64,000 bases of DNA from Agarivorans albus (GTDB lineage Bacteria; Pseudomonadota; Gammaproteobacteria; Enterobacterales; Celerinatantimonadaceae). The stretch is taken from contig NZ_AP023032.1 in assembly GCF_019670105.1 (NCBI RefSeq), positions 218,501 through 282,500 of the forward strand. The letters run 5' to 3'. This document shows, one piece after another, positions 57,340 to 64,000 of the stretch (position 1 is its first letter; every line of letters begins with the position of its first letter). The translations under genes and the position numbers were made by a program. Below the pieces are notes generated by a model. It was not told where the DNA came from, searched no databases, and saw nothing but the letters and a program-made list of their open reading frames with translations.

Positions 57340-58638
57340 ATGATGACGATTCGCCAATTGGGAAAAACCGAGTCTTTGTTTGCCGAATTAACCAGCACGG
57401 GTGCCATGTTGGTGGTGAATGCGGTGACAGTGACAGGTAAGATAAACACTCACTTTATTCCGCGAATCCATCAGTTATTGCAACTTCGCCACCCGTTTTT
57501 GTCACTGTGTTTAAAACAAGTGGCGCAGCAATGGCAGTGGCAAGAGTGTTCTAGCCAGCCAGAACTTGAAGTGGCAGAAATTGATGAAAGCAAGCTGCCA
57601 TTTTCTCAAGCACTGCGAGACACCATGCAGCAACAAACTAATACTCCGCTCAACGTTGGCGGTCCGCTTTGGCGGGTATCGGTTTTGTTAGGTCAGCAGC
57701 AATCGGCGCTGGTGATTAGCATGCATCACAGTATTTGTGATGGCTTGTCGTCAGCTTCTTTGTTAGCTGAGTGGTTAGAGCGGCACCAGCAAGTGGCTCA
57801 ACAAAAAGTGCCAGATATTCAGCGCTTAAGTATTCGCGCTGGCGTTCACCAAGCCTTGGCCATGGATGAGTACTCGCCTGACGATAACCCTTTTGCCACT
57901 CCCATTAGTCCGGCTCAGGCTGGAGTATGGCTAAACCAAGCTGGTTTAACGCAAAACCAACAGAATAAACTGGAGCTGTTGAATTTTAGCCAGCAACAAT
58001 CGCAGCGTTTATTGGCGATAAGCCGCAAGCATCAAGTGAGCCTTACCATTACGCTTTATTGCGCAGCGATTGAAGTAGCCGCAAAGATTGCTCGTTCACC
58101 AGTGAGTAAAGTAAGTGCAGGCGGTAATGCCAATGTTCGACCAATAGTTGAACCACCGGTAAATCAGCAAGAACTAGCTTGTTATGTTTCTATGTTTTCG
58201 TTTGAAGTGGCTAGCGATTCATCGCAAGGCTTTTGGCAACGCGCTCAGAAAATTAAACAGGCCTATAAAGAGAAAGTCGACTCTGGTCTGCACTTGGTGT
58301 CGTGTAACGACAATTGGTGGGAGGCGCAGGCACCACGCCGTGCCGATGATGAAATACAACAAGTAGCAGGCAGGTTCAATTGTTTACACCTATCTAATCT
58401 TGGGCCTTTAGAGCCGGTGTTTGACTCTTTGGAAGATTCTGGTTTAGTTCCCCAGCAATACTATTTTACTGCCGCGCAGCATTTGGTAGGGGCCATATTT
58501 TGGCTTGGCGCGCAAAGTGTCGCTGGCGGATTAAGTCTTACGGTTAATTGTGTTGAACCGATGGTTGATCAAGCAATGCGTAACGACTTTAGCAGTTTGC
58601 TTAAACAAGGTTTGTTAGGCTTAATTGAAGAGCGTTGA
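57340..58638 (+). CDS. Stand-alone condensation-fold acyltransferase
   Basis: The 432 residues form a two-lobe chloramphenicol-acetyltransferase fold. The HHxxxDG active-site motif is complete (MHHSICDG, about residues 128-135) and a second-lobe NANVRP stretch precedes the solvent-channel loop. No carrier domain, adenylation domain or other NRPS gene is near. Alcohol acetyltransferases and PapA-type enzymes share this architecture. It follows an MFS pump by 45 bases, and AGGGGG is in front of the ATG pair (57340/57343). Reaction unknown. Confidence 0.75.
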   Translation: MMTIRQLGKTESLFAELTSTGAMLVVNAVTVTGKINTHFIPRIHQLLQLRHPFLSLCLKQVAQQWQWQECSSQPELEVAEIDESKLPFSQALRDTMQQQTNTPLNVGGPLWRVSVLLGQQQSALVISMHHSICDGLSSASLLAEWLERHQQVAQQKVPDIQRLSIRAGVHQALAMDEYSPDDNPFATPISPAQAGVWLNQAGLTQNQQNKLELLNFSQQQSQRLLAISRKHQVSLTITLYCAAIEVAAKIARSPVSKVSAGGNANVRPIVEPPVNQQELACYVSMFSFEVASDSSQGFWQRAQKIKQAYKEKVDSGLHLVSCNDNWWEAQAPRRADDEIQQVAGRFNCLHLSNLGPLEPVFDSLEDSGLVPQQYYFTAAQHLVGAIFWLGAQSVAGGLSLTVNCVEPMVDQAMRNDFSSLLKQGLLGLIEER

Positions 58639-58778
58639 GTGATGAAAGATAACGCTAACAGACGAGGTCTATAAGATTTGATAGCTAGTACCTATCGCTA
58701 ACAGTGAAATATTCGATTTTTTTATTTAGTAGCTAGCCGCTATAGTAGGGCTAATTCACATTGGTTTTGGAGTTTAAG

Positions 58779-59036
58779 ATGTTTGCAGTAATTTTTGGTC
58801 GTCCTGGTTGCCCTTATTGTGTTCGTGCCAAGCAGATCGCCGAGCAATTAAGCGAAGCACACGAAGACTATAACTACCGTTATGTTGATATTCATGCTGA
58901 AGGCATCTCAAAAGCCGATCTTGAAAAAACTGTAGGTAAGCCGGTTGAAACTGTACCGCAGATTTTTGTTGACGAGAAACACGTTGGCGGATGTACCGAG
59001 TATGAAGCACTAATGCGCGAACAGTTTGATATCTAA
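58779..59036 (+). CDS. grxA: Glutaredoxin 1
   Basis: GrxA reduces ribonucleotide reductase and mixed disulfides with glutathione. The 85 residues equal E. coli GrxA in length. Start MFAVIFGRPGCPYC (ATG 58779, TTTGGAG in front); active site CPYC at about residues 11-14; the cis-Pro stretch TVPQIFVDEKHVGGCTEY is intact. Terminator at 59054. Confidence 0.95.
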   Translation: MFAVIFGRPGCPYCVRAKQIAEQLSEAHEDYNYRYVDIHAEGISKADLEKTVGKPVETVPQIFVDEKHVGGCTEYEALMREQFDI

Positions 59037-59053
59037 TACAAGATTACCTCATT

Positions 59054-59079
59054 AAAGCCCGGCACTCGCCGGGCTTTTT
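59054..59079 (+). terminator. Terminator of grxA
   Basis: AAAGCCCGGC and GCCGGGCTTT form a 10-bp stem with ACTC loop and a T-run, 17 bases after grxA. Confidence 0.92.
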
Positions 59080-59201
59080 GTTGCCCACTACTTAAGTAAA
59101 CAAAAAAATACAGCATTGTTGCTAGCGCTTAGCTACAAAAGTGACGATTGTTTAACTAAGCTCAAATTAACTCGATGTAGCCAATAGATGAGGAGTTAAT
59201 T

Positions 59202-59396
59202 ATGGATGCGAGCTATATGTTGAACCTCGAAGCCAACATCTTATTAGGTATTGTGAATGAGAAACTGCGCTTAGAGTGCAATAGCCTAGAAGACCTAGCC
59301 TTAACCTTTGGTTTTGAAGAGCGCTCTTTAGCGCGCCGGTTAGAAACCATTGGTTACCATTACGATGTGATAACCAATCAATTTAAGGCGATTTAA
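59202..59396 (+). CDS. DUF4250 small protein
   Basis: The 64 residues match the DUF4250 pattern: NILLGIVNEKLRLECNSLED, followed by a C-terminal GYHYDVITNQFKAI. The pattern GYxYDxxxNQF is shared by the family. AGGAG precedes the ATG. The function is unknown; it may be a nucleic-acid binding helical protein by its size and fold, but this is not shown. Confidence 0.85.
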   Translation: MDASYMLNLEANILLGIVNEKLRLECNSLEDLALTFGFEERSLARRLETIGYHYDVITNQFKAI

Positions 59397-59454
59397 ACTT
59401 GGCTTAAGTTACTGAATGTTAGACACTGTTGATGTGTCTAACAGGAGGTGACTG

Positions 59455-60048
59455 ATGCTAAGAAAAATAGGATTATTATTGGCGTGCTGTGTTTCGCTGC
59501 CCGCACTCGCGGATGTAAGCATTGGTGCTGGCTATACCTTTGGCGGCGAAATGACCGACCTAGACACTGAACAGACCTATTCGGTTCGTTCGGCTCCTTC
59601 TTATATGGCCGCCTTTGATTTTGCTACTAGTCGTGGCGAAAACCGCAAACGTGAGACTTACGAAAATTACGTGGGAGCGCTGGTGTCTTGGCAAAACACC
59701 GAGATGGACGACTCGGCCACTACCGATGTTGACGTGGTATATGCTCATTTAACCGCATCACGCCGATGGCAATATGAAAACTTTGAAACCTTTGCTAGCG
59801 GTGGCGCTGGTGTTACCCATTTTGCTGCCAGCCCAGGTAGTGATACCCAACGCTTTTCTATTAGCTTAGGTGGTGGTTACTTTTACCACCTCACTGAAAA
59901 CCTCGATTTAAAACTAGAAGGCCGTCTATATAGCACCTTTGTAAACGAAGGTACCAAGATAGAGTGTGGCCCTGGTTGCCAAGTTACTTTTGTGGGTAGT
60001 TACTGGTCCCAATTGGGCTTAAATTTGGGGCTAAATTACCGATTTTAA
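59455..60048 (+). CDS. Outer-membrane beta-barrel protein
   Basis: The 197-residue precursor has a signal peptide cut after ALA (about 1-19) and about eight amphipathic strands ending in LNLGLNYRF with a C-terminal aromatic, as needed for BamA. AGGAGG precedes the start ATG. Two Cys (IECGPGCQ) may form a surface loop disulfide. Function is unknown. A hairpin lies 29 bases downstream. Confidence 0.8.
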   Translation: MLRKIGLLLACCVSLPALADVSIGAGYTFGGEMTDLDTEQTYSVRSAPSYMAAFDFATSRGENRKRETYENYVGALVSWQNTEMDDSATTDVDVVYAHLTASRRWQYENFETFASGGAGVTHFAASPGSDTQRFSISLGGGYFYHLTENLDLKLEGRLYSTFVNEGTKIECGPGCQVTFVGSYWSQLGLNLGLNYRF

Positions 60049-60076
60049 CCTCGCCCGCTAACGACATAATCTTCTG

Positions 60077-60104
60077 GTAAGTGCTGAAAAATATCAGCAC
60101 TTAC
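60077..60104. terminator. Hairpin behind the barrel protein gene
   Basis: GTAAGTGCTGA (60077-60087) and TCAGCACTTAC (60094-60104) form an 11-bp perfect stem without T-run. It may stabilise the message or reduce readthrough. Confidence 0.55.
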
Positions 60105-60259
60105 TAAATAAACTGCTTAAAAAATAAACTCTTACAAACTATTCAATAAAGTTCCGCTGTCATTAATCTTTAATACTTCAGTCACCTAGCTGTCATTTTT
60201 CAACCCTAAGATTTGTTCAACTTTTACTTGATGTACTTCACACTTTTTTAGGGATTAAA

Positions 60260-61279
60260 ATGAAAAAGCTTACTATTATCGCTCTGGCGGTTGCCGCTGC
60301 TTCTGGTTCAGCTAACGCTGCTAAAGTTTACGAAGATGAAAAACACGCTGTTGACCTATATGGCCGTGTATACGCTGGTTACACTGCTGGTGACGATGCT
60401 GGTAAATCTGACAACTTTGGTGCTGACCAATACGTTCGTTTTGGCGCTAAAGTTAAATCTCAGTTTGGTGAGTCAAGCTACGCTCTTGGTCGCTACGAGC
60501 TACAAATGGAAAACAACGGCGAAGGTGACAACACTTCAGCTACTAAAGCACGTTTAGCTTACGCTGGCTTCGGTGGCGACTTTGGTGAAGTAACTTTCGG
60601 TCGTAACTACGGTGCTTTAGAGCTAGTAGCCGATTGGACTGATTCAAGCTACGTTAACCCTTACGGTAACTCTGCGATTGGTATCAGCTCTAGCCGTGAA
60701 GAAGGTATTGGCCGTTCAGACAGCGTTCTTAAGTACGCTGGCGAGTTCAATAACTTCGACATCCACGCTTCTTACAAGTTTAACGATAACCAAAAAGACG
60801 AGACTACTGGCGCTAGCCAAGACAACTCTGCTTACGGTATCGCTGTAGCTTACGGCTTCGACTTTGGTTTAGGCCTAGGTGCTGGTTACAACATTGCTAA
60901 CAATGGCGATGCTAAAGACAGCACAATGGCACTAGTTGGTGTTAACTACGACGCTAACGGTGTTTACGCTGCACTTAACTACTCAATGGGTGAAAACAAC
61001 AAAGCCTTTAAATTGCACGGTTCTGACGCTAAGAACGAGCACACAGGTTACGAGTTAGTTGCTGGTTACAAGTTCACTAAAGCTTTCCGCGCGCAAGCAA
61101 TGTGGAACAAAGCTGAAGTTGAAAACGAAGGCCAAGCTAAATACGACGCTGTTGATTACTACACTATCGAAGGTCGTTACGACCTGACTAAGCAACTACG
61201 CATTGTAGCTGCTTACCAAATCAACAACATCGACGACGCTGAAAACGAATTCCACTTCGCAGCACGCTACGACTTCTAA
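60260..61279 (+). CDS. General porin (OmpC/OmpU type)
   Basis: The 339-residue precursor has a signal peptide (about 1-20, ending SANA). The trimeric 16-strand porin pattern is clear: VDLYGRVYAGYTAG, GEVTFGRNYGALELVADWTD with the L3 loop, and the C-terminal FHFAARYDF aromatic ending. It will be a general diffusion channel. Strong codon bias (GCT, GGT) suggests high expression. Regulation not evident. Confidence 0.93.
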   Translation: MKKLTIIALAVAAASGSANAAKVYEDEKHAVDLYGRVYAGYTAGDDAGKSDNFGADQYVRFGAKVKSQFGESSYALGRYELQMENNGEGDNTSATKARLAYAGFGGDFGEVTFGRNYGALELVADWTDSSYVNPYGNSAIGISSSREEGIGRSDSVLKYAGEFNNFDIHASYKFNDNQKDETTGASQDNSAYGIAVAYGFDFGLGLGAGYNIANNGDAKDSTMALVGVNYDANGVYAALNYSMGENNKAFKLHGSDAKNEHTGYELVAGYKFTKAFRAQAMWNKAEVENEGQAKYDAVDYYTIEGRYDLTKQLRIVAAYQINNIDDAENEFHFAARYDF

Positions 61280-61291
61280 GGAAATGTAGTC

Positions 61292-61322
61292 AACACGCTA
61301 AGCGCCTACTTAGCGTGTTTCC
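61292..61322 (+). terminator. Terminator of the porin gene
   Basis: AACACGCTAAG (61292-61302) and CTTAGCGTGTT (61309-61319) form an 11-bp stem. Only TTT follows, so it is a moderate terminator. Confidence 0.75.
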
Positions 61323-61350
61323 TTATTATCTTGTGTATGTTTGTCTTTTT

Positions 61351-61378
61351 ACCAGCTCTATCTAGAGCTGGTTTTTTG
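61351..61378. terminator. Second terminator between porin and argA
   Basis: ACCAGCTCTA and TAGAGCTGGT pair around TC, followed by T6. It ends plus-strand transcription. On the minus strand AAAAACAGA-like sequence follows, so it could serve argA weakly. Confidence 0.8.
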
Positions 61379-61402
61379 TTTTTGGCTACTCAGCAATAAG
61401 GC

Positions 61403-62734
61403 TTAGTGAGTGATATCCATCATTAAGATCTTAGAGCGTCGTTGCAGGTTGTAGATAGCCTGCTTTTCGGTAGGAAGATCTTCAAAATCGGCAGGTGCAA
61501 AGCCGCGCTCTCTAAACCAATGAATGCTTTTAGTGGTTAGCACAAACAACTTGCTTAAGCCTTGTTGTCGAGCGCGTTTTACAATCGCTTGCAATAAGCG
61601 ATCGCCACGGCTAGCTTGACGATATTGCGGGTGGCTAACTAAACAGGCCAGTTCGCCAATGTTTTCTTGTTCAAAGGCATAAAGTGCAGCACAGCCAATG
61701 ATCATGCCGTCGCGCTCTACAATGGTAAATCGTTCAATTTCCATCTCCAGCAATTCGCGTGAGCGACGCACTAGTATGCCTTCTTCTTCTAGTGGTCTTA
61801 TTAACTCGATAATGCCATTAATGTCATCAAGCCTTGCTTCGCGCACCCGCTCATAACTGTATTGAACTAGCTGGGTTCCACTGCCATCACGGGTATAGAG
61901 CTCTTGCAGTAGCGCGCCATCTTGCTGATAGCTCACTAAGTGGCAACGATCAATGCCTCTATCACTACACTGGATAGCCGCGCGTAAGTAGCGAAGCGTG
62001 TCTTTGTCGGTTTCTCGAAGAAAGGGCTCAGAGCGCATCAGCTGATTAGCCGTGTCGGGCAACAGTTCGCTTACCAATTGACCTTTATCGTTGTGAATGC
62101 CTTGCTCGGGGCAGAAGTAAATCACTTTGTCCGCTTTTAAAGAAACCGCTATTTCGGTGGTAATGTCTTCTGAACAGATATTAAACAGTTCGCCAGTTAC
62201 GGAAACGCCTAATGGCGACACCATGACTATTTCGCCATGATCCAACTGGCGTTTAATACTCTGATGGTTAATGCGTCGCACCTTACCGGTGTGCAAAAAG
62301 TCGATGCCATCTTCTACGCCAATGGGTTGAGCTACCACAAAGTTGCCACGCACCACGTTAATGTGCGCCTGATGCAAAGGTGAATTCACCAAACCCATAG
62401 ACAGCTGGGCTTCAATATCCATTTGGATTTGGCCAACTGCTTGCTTAATGATGTTAAGGCTACGCTCGTCGGTGATACGCTGTTCACCAGCAAACAAACA
62501 ACTATGTTGATGTGCTGCAATCAGACCATCGATTTGTGGTCGAGCGCCGCATACCAATACTATTTTCACCCCAAGGGTTTTAAGTAGCGCGATATCTTGA
62601 ATGATGTTGCTAAAATTGCCACTGCTGCTGGCTTCGCCACTAAGCATTACAACAAAGGTTTTGCCTCGGTGGGCATTAATATAAGGCGCCGACTGACGAA
62701 ACCAGTTGACTAAATCTTCGGCCGAGCGGTCCAA
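61403..62734 (-). CDS. argA: N-acetylglutamate synthase ArgA
   Basis: ArgA starts arginine synthesis by acetylating glutamate. The 443 residues (same as E. coli) contain an N-terminal amino-acid-kinase-like domain (residues about 1-285; VVMLSGEASSSGNF, LVCGARPQID) that binds arginine, and a C-terminal GNAT domain (about 295-443; ELACLVSHPQYRQASRGDRL with the CoA loop). TTG start with GGAGAAG in front. No arginine box was found with confidence in the 252-base divergent region. Feedback inhibition by arginine is expected. Confidence 0.97.
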   Translation of the reverse strand: MDRSAEDLVNWFRQSAPYINAHRGKTFVVMLSGEASSSGNFSNIIQDIALLKTLGVKIVLVCGARPQIDGLIAAHQHSCLFAGEQRITDERSLNIIKQAVGQIQMDIEAQLSMGLVNSPLHQAHINVVRGNFVVAQPIGVEDGIDFLHTGKVRRINHQSIKRQLDHGEIVMVSPLGVSVTGELFNICSEDITTEIAVSLKADKVIYFCPEQGIHNDKGQLVSELLPDTANQLMRSEPFLRETDKDTLRYLRAAIQCSDRGIDRCHLVSYQQDGALLQELYTRDGSGTQLVQYSYERVREARLDDINGIIELIRPLEEEGILVRRSRELLEMEIERFTIVERDGMIIGCAALYAFEQENIGELACLVSHPQYRQASRGDRLLQAIVKRARQQGLSKLFVLTTKSIHWFRERGFAPADFEDLPTEKQAIYNLQRRSKILMMDITH

Positions 62735-62986
62735 ATTCTTCTCCGTGAATAACTAGCTACTAGATCTGACTAATGAGTCAGATATTTGTGTATTGTTGCA
62801 TATTCCTTAGCATTGTCGAGCAATATGTTTTTCTTCATGACAAAACTTATACACAGTTATCTTATGCAAGAGTTGTTTAGTTAAGCTATGTGGAGTATAA
62901 GCTGCTGTATTATCTCAGCTAGGCTTCATTTAATCTGGATTAGCTGATGGAATTTAGATGATATTTTTATCAATGAGAGGGTGAAT

Positions 62987-63643
62987 ATGGAAAACTATGT
63001 CGTACCTGAGCATCTGGCGATGCGTAAGCAGCCAAGCCAAGAGCGAACCAGGCGACTAGTGGAGCACATCCTAGATAGCACCTTGTCTCTTATCAAAGAG
63101 CAAGGTATGGCATCGGTAAATACCAACCTTATTGCTCAATATGCCGAGATCGACATTGCTTCTTTATACCGTTTCTTTAAGAACAAAGATGCGATCTTTT
63201 TTGCCCTCGCTAAGCGTTGGTTTGAAAAGGTCCAGCTGGTTGTTGCAGAGCACAACTTTCAACAAGTTGTTGGTAACATCGTAGAGTACAAAGACAGCAC
63301 CCAGTTTCTGATTAATCAGCTACCAGAAACCGATGTTATGTTGGTGAGTTTTCATGAACTGTTCACTCATGATCAAGATTTTAAAGCCTTAGAGTATTGG
63401 CACCGCGAGATTGTAATACTCCACAGTAAACGTTCGTTTATTGAAAACGGCTCAAAGTGGGATGATGAAGCCCTAACCAGTGTTTGTTTGTATTTGTATG
63501 GTTTCACTCGAAACTTTATGGCGGGAACAATCGGTTTTAGCGCCGAAGAACATCAACATCAATTTACTTGGTTTCAAGTGATGTTAAATGAAGTGCGTGA
63601 AATGGTGTTGTTAGGCGAAGTACCGGAGCAGTTTTTACGCTAA
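62987..63643 (+). CDS. TetR/AcrR-family regulator
   Basis: The 218 residues have an N-terminal helix-turn-helix region: RTRRLVEHILDSTLSLIKEQ then SVNTNLIAQYAEIDIASLYRFFKNKDA. This is a TetR DNA-binding domain; the C-terminal ligand domain is unclassified. ATG 62987 has AGAGGG in front; GTG 62981 is also possible. Target may be the neighbouring small gene or its own gene. It is divergent from argA and overlaps a minus-strand gene by 9 bases at the 3' end. Confidence 0.88.
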   Translation: MENYVVPEHLAMRKQPSQERTRRLVEHILDSTLSLIKEQGMASVNTNLIAQYAEIDIASLYRFFKNKDAIFFALAKRWFEKVQLVVAEHNFQQVVGNIVEYKDSTQFLINQLPETDVMLVSFHELFTHDQDFKALEYWHREIVILHSKRSFIENGSKWDDEALTSVCLYLYGFTRNFMAGTIGFSAEEHQHQFTWFQVMLNEVREMVLLGEVPEQFLR

Positions 63644-63847
63644 GGCGTCACTGACAATATGCGCTTGGCTGGCACTGGGGTATTCTTGCTCGTCAACCAA
63701 GCGTTCTGCACCTAAGCAATGTAACCACGAACCGTAATCTAAGGTTTTGTTTCCTAAAATTAATTCTTTTAGTACCTGTTCTGACAAACCTTGAGTAATA
63801 GGTTTACAGCTCGGCCAAGTTTTCCTGCCATTTTGTGCGATCGTCAC
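63635..63847 (-). CDS. Small hypothetical protein converging with TetR
   Basis: A 70-residue frame starts at GTG 63847 and its stop overlaps the TetR gene by 9 bases. It has no membrane segment or signal, and a motif-free body (SEQVLKELILGNKTLDYGSW). The frame is compact and no other gene covers it, but the ribosome site is poor. Treat as a possible gene. Confidence 0.45.
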   Translation of the reverse strand: MTIAQNGRKTWPSCKPITQGLSEQVLKELILGNKTLDYGSWLHCLGAERLVDEQEYPSASQAHIVSDALA

Positions 63848-63907
63848 TGTATTTTCCGCGCCTATAAGGTCAAACTATTCTGCATATAAGATTCAGTGTG
63901 GGTCAAT

Positions 63908-63939
63908 TTGGTGATAAACAAGTCAGCTTGTTACACCAA
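63908..63939. promoter_or_regulatory. Imperfect inverted repeat at the window's right end
   Basis: TTGGTGATAAACAAG and CTTGTTACACCAA form an imperfect dyad (63908-63922 and 63927-63939). The next 30 bases hold a second palindrome, ACCAATTGGT (63963-63972). Together they look like a control region for a gene outside the window or for the small minus-strand gene. Confidence 0.35.
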
Positions 63940-64000
63940 TGTGAAATGGCGCTCAATTTTTGACCAATTGGTAAGTGAAAGCATGCAGTGCTTCACATTA

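Noticed and set aside
62735-62986. Arginine box upstream of argA
   Set aside because: Only a loose TGAATAACTA half-like string is present; too weak to call.

Overview
This is a contiguous stretch of the chromosome of a marine gammaproteobacterium. The proteins (glnA/typA, yihY-dtd, recG, pntAB, argA, arnBCADTEF, glpDRK) and the moderate GC content fit Alteromonadales or Vibrio-like bacteria. Agarivorans or a close relative is my best guess, from general protein character only, not from a search. No rRNA, tRNA, CRISPR, prophage or complete insertion sequence was seen.

Layout. 1-4.2 kb: nitrogen and translation housekeeping (DUF4124 gene, glnA with a sigma-54/NtrC control region, divergent typA). 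4.3-10.1 kb: an orphan exosortase-type acyltransferase, a cardiolipin synthase, a SulP anion transporter and the yihY-dtd pair. 10.1-22.8 kb: a carbohydrate locus with a LacI-type regulator, GH1 beta-glucosidase, MalK-type ATPase, a divergent GH116-like plus GH94 operon, and lamB-malM. Palindromic LacI-type operators and a CRP-dependent promoter tie it together. It lies between dtd and yiiD, which are neighbours in E. coli. 22.9-29.4 kb: two AsmA/YdgA-like envelope proteins, a MITE-like repeat, YiiD, and a LysR gene with a degenerate copy of its own 3' end behind it. 29.5-37 kb: a complete arnBCADTEF lipid A modification operon. 37-42.7 kb: the glycerol-3-phosphate regulon (glpD, glpR, glpK with GlpR boxes), with a metallo-beta-lactamase-fold gene inside. 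42.9-47.2 kb: LysR, recG, two less-known genes. 47.2-48.4 kb: a gene-free cluster of tandem and long repeats, followed by an orphan lipoprotein gene. 49.4-52.4 kb: pntAB. 52.8-55.1 kb: small secreted, membrane and soluble proteins and an Hsp20. 55.1-58.6 kb: LysR, an MFS exporter and a stand-alone condensation-fold acyltransferase. 58.8-63.8 kb: grxA, DUF4250, two outer-membrane barrels, argA, a TetR regulator and a small gene.

How the parts may work together. In the carbohydrate locus, LamB would admit beta-linked gluco-oligosaccharides through the outer membrane, an ABC transporter whose permease and binding protein are not here would use the MalK-like ATPase, and GH1, GH94 and GH116-like enzymes would split the sugar by hydrolysis and phosphorolysis. 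The LacI protein appears to repress itself and both divergent transcription units. One operator copy lies far away, upstream of arnB.

Most of the window is ordinary chromosome. The best candidates for something undescribed are: the GH116-like protein with an apparent Asp at the nucleophile position, the leader region ahead of the GH1 gene, the far operator copy, the MFS/condensation-acyltransferase pair, and the repeat cluster at 47.3-48.2 kb.
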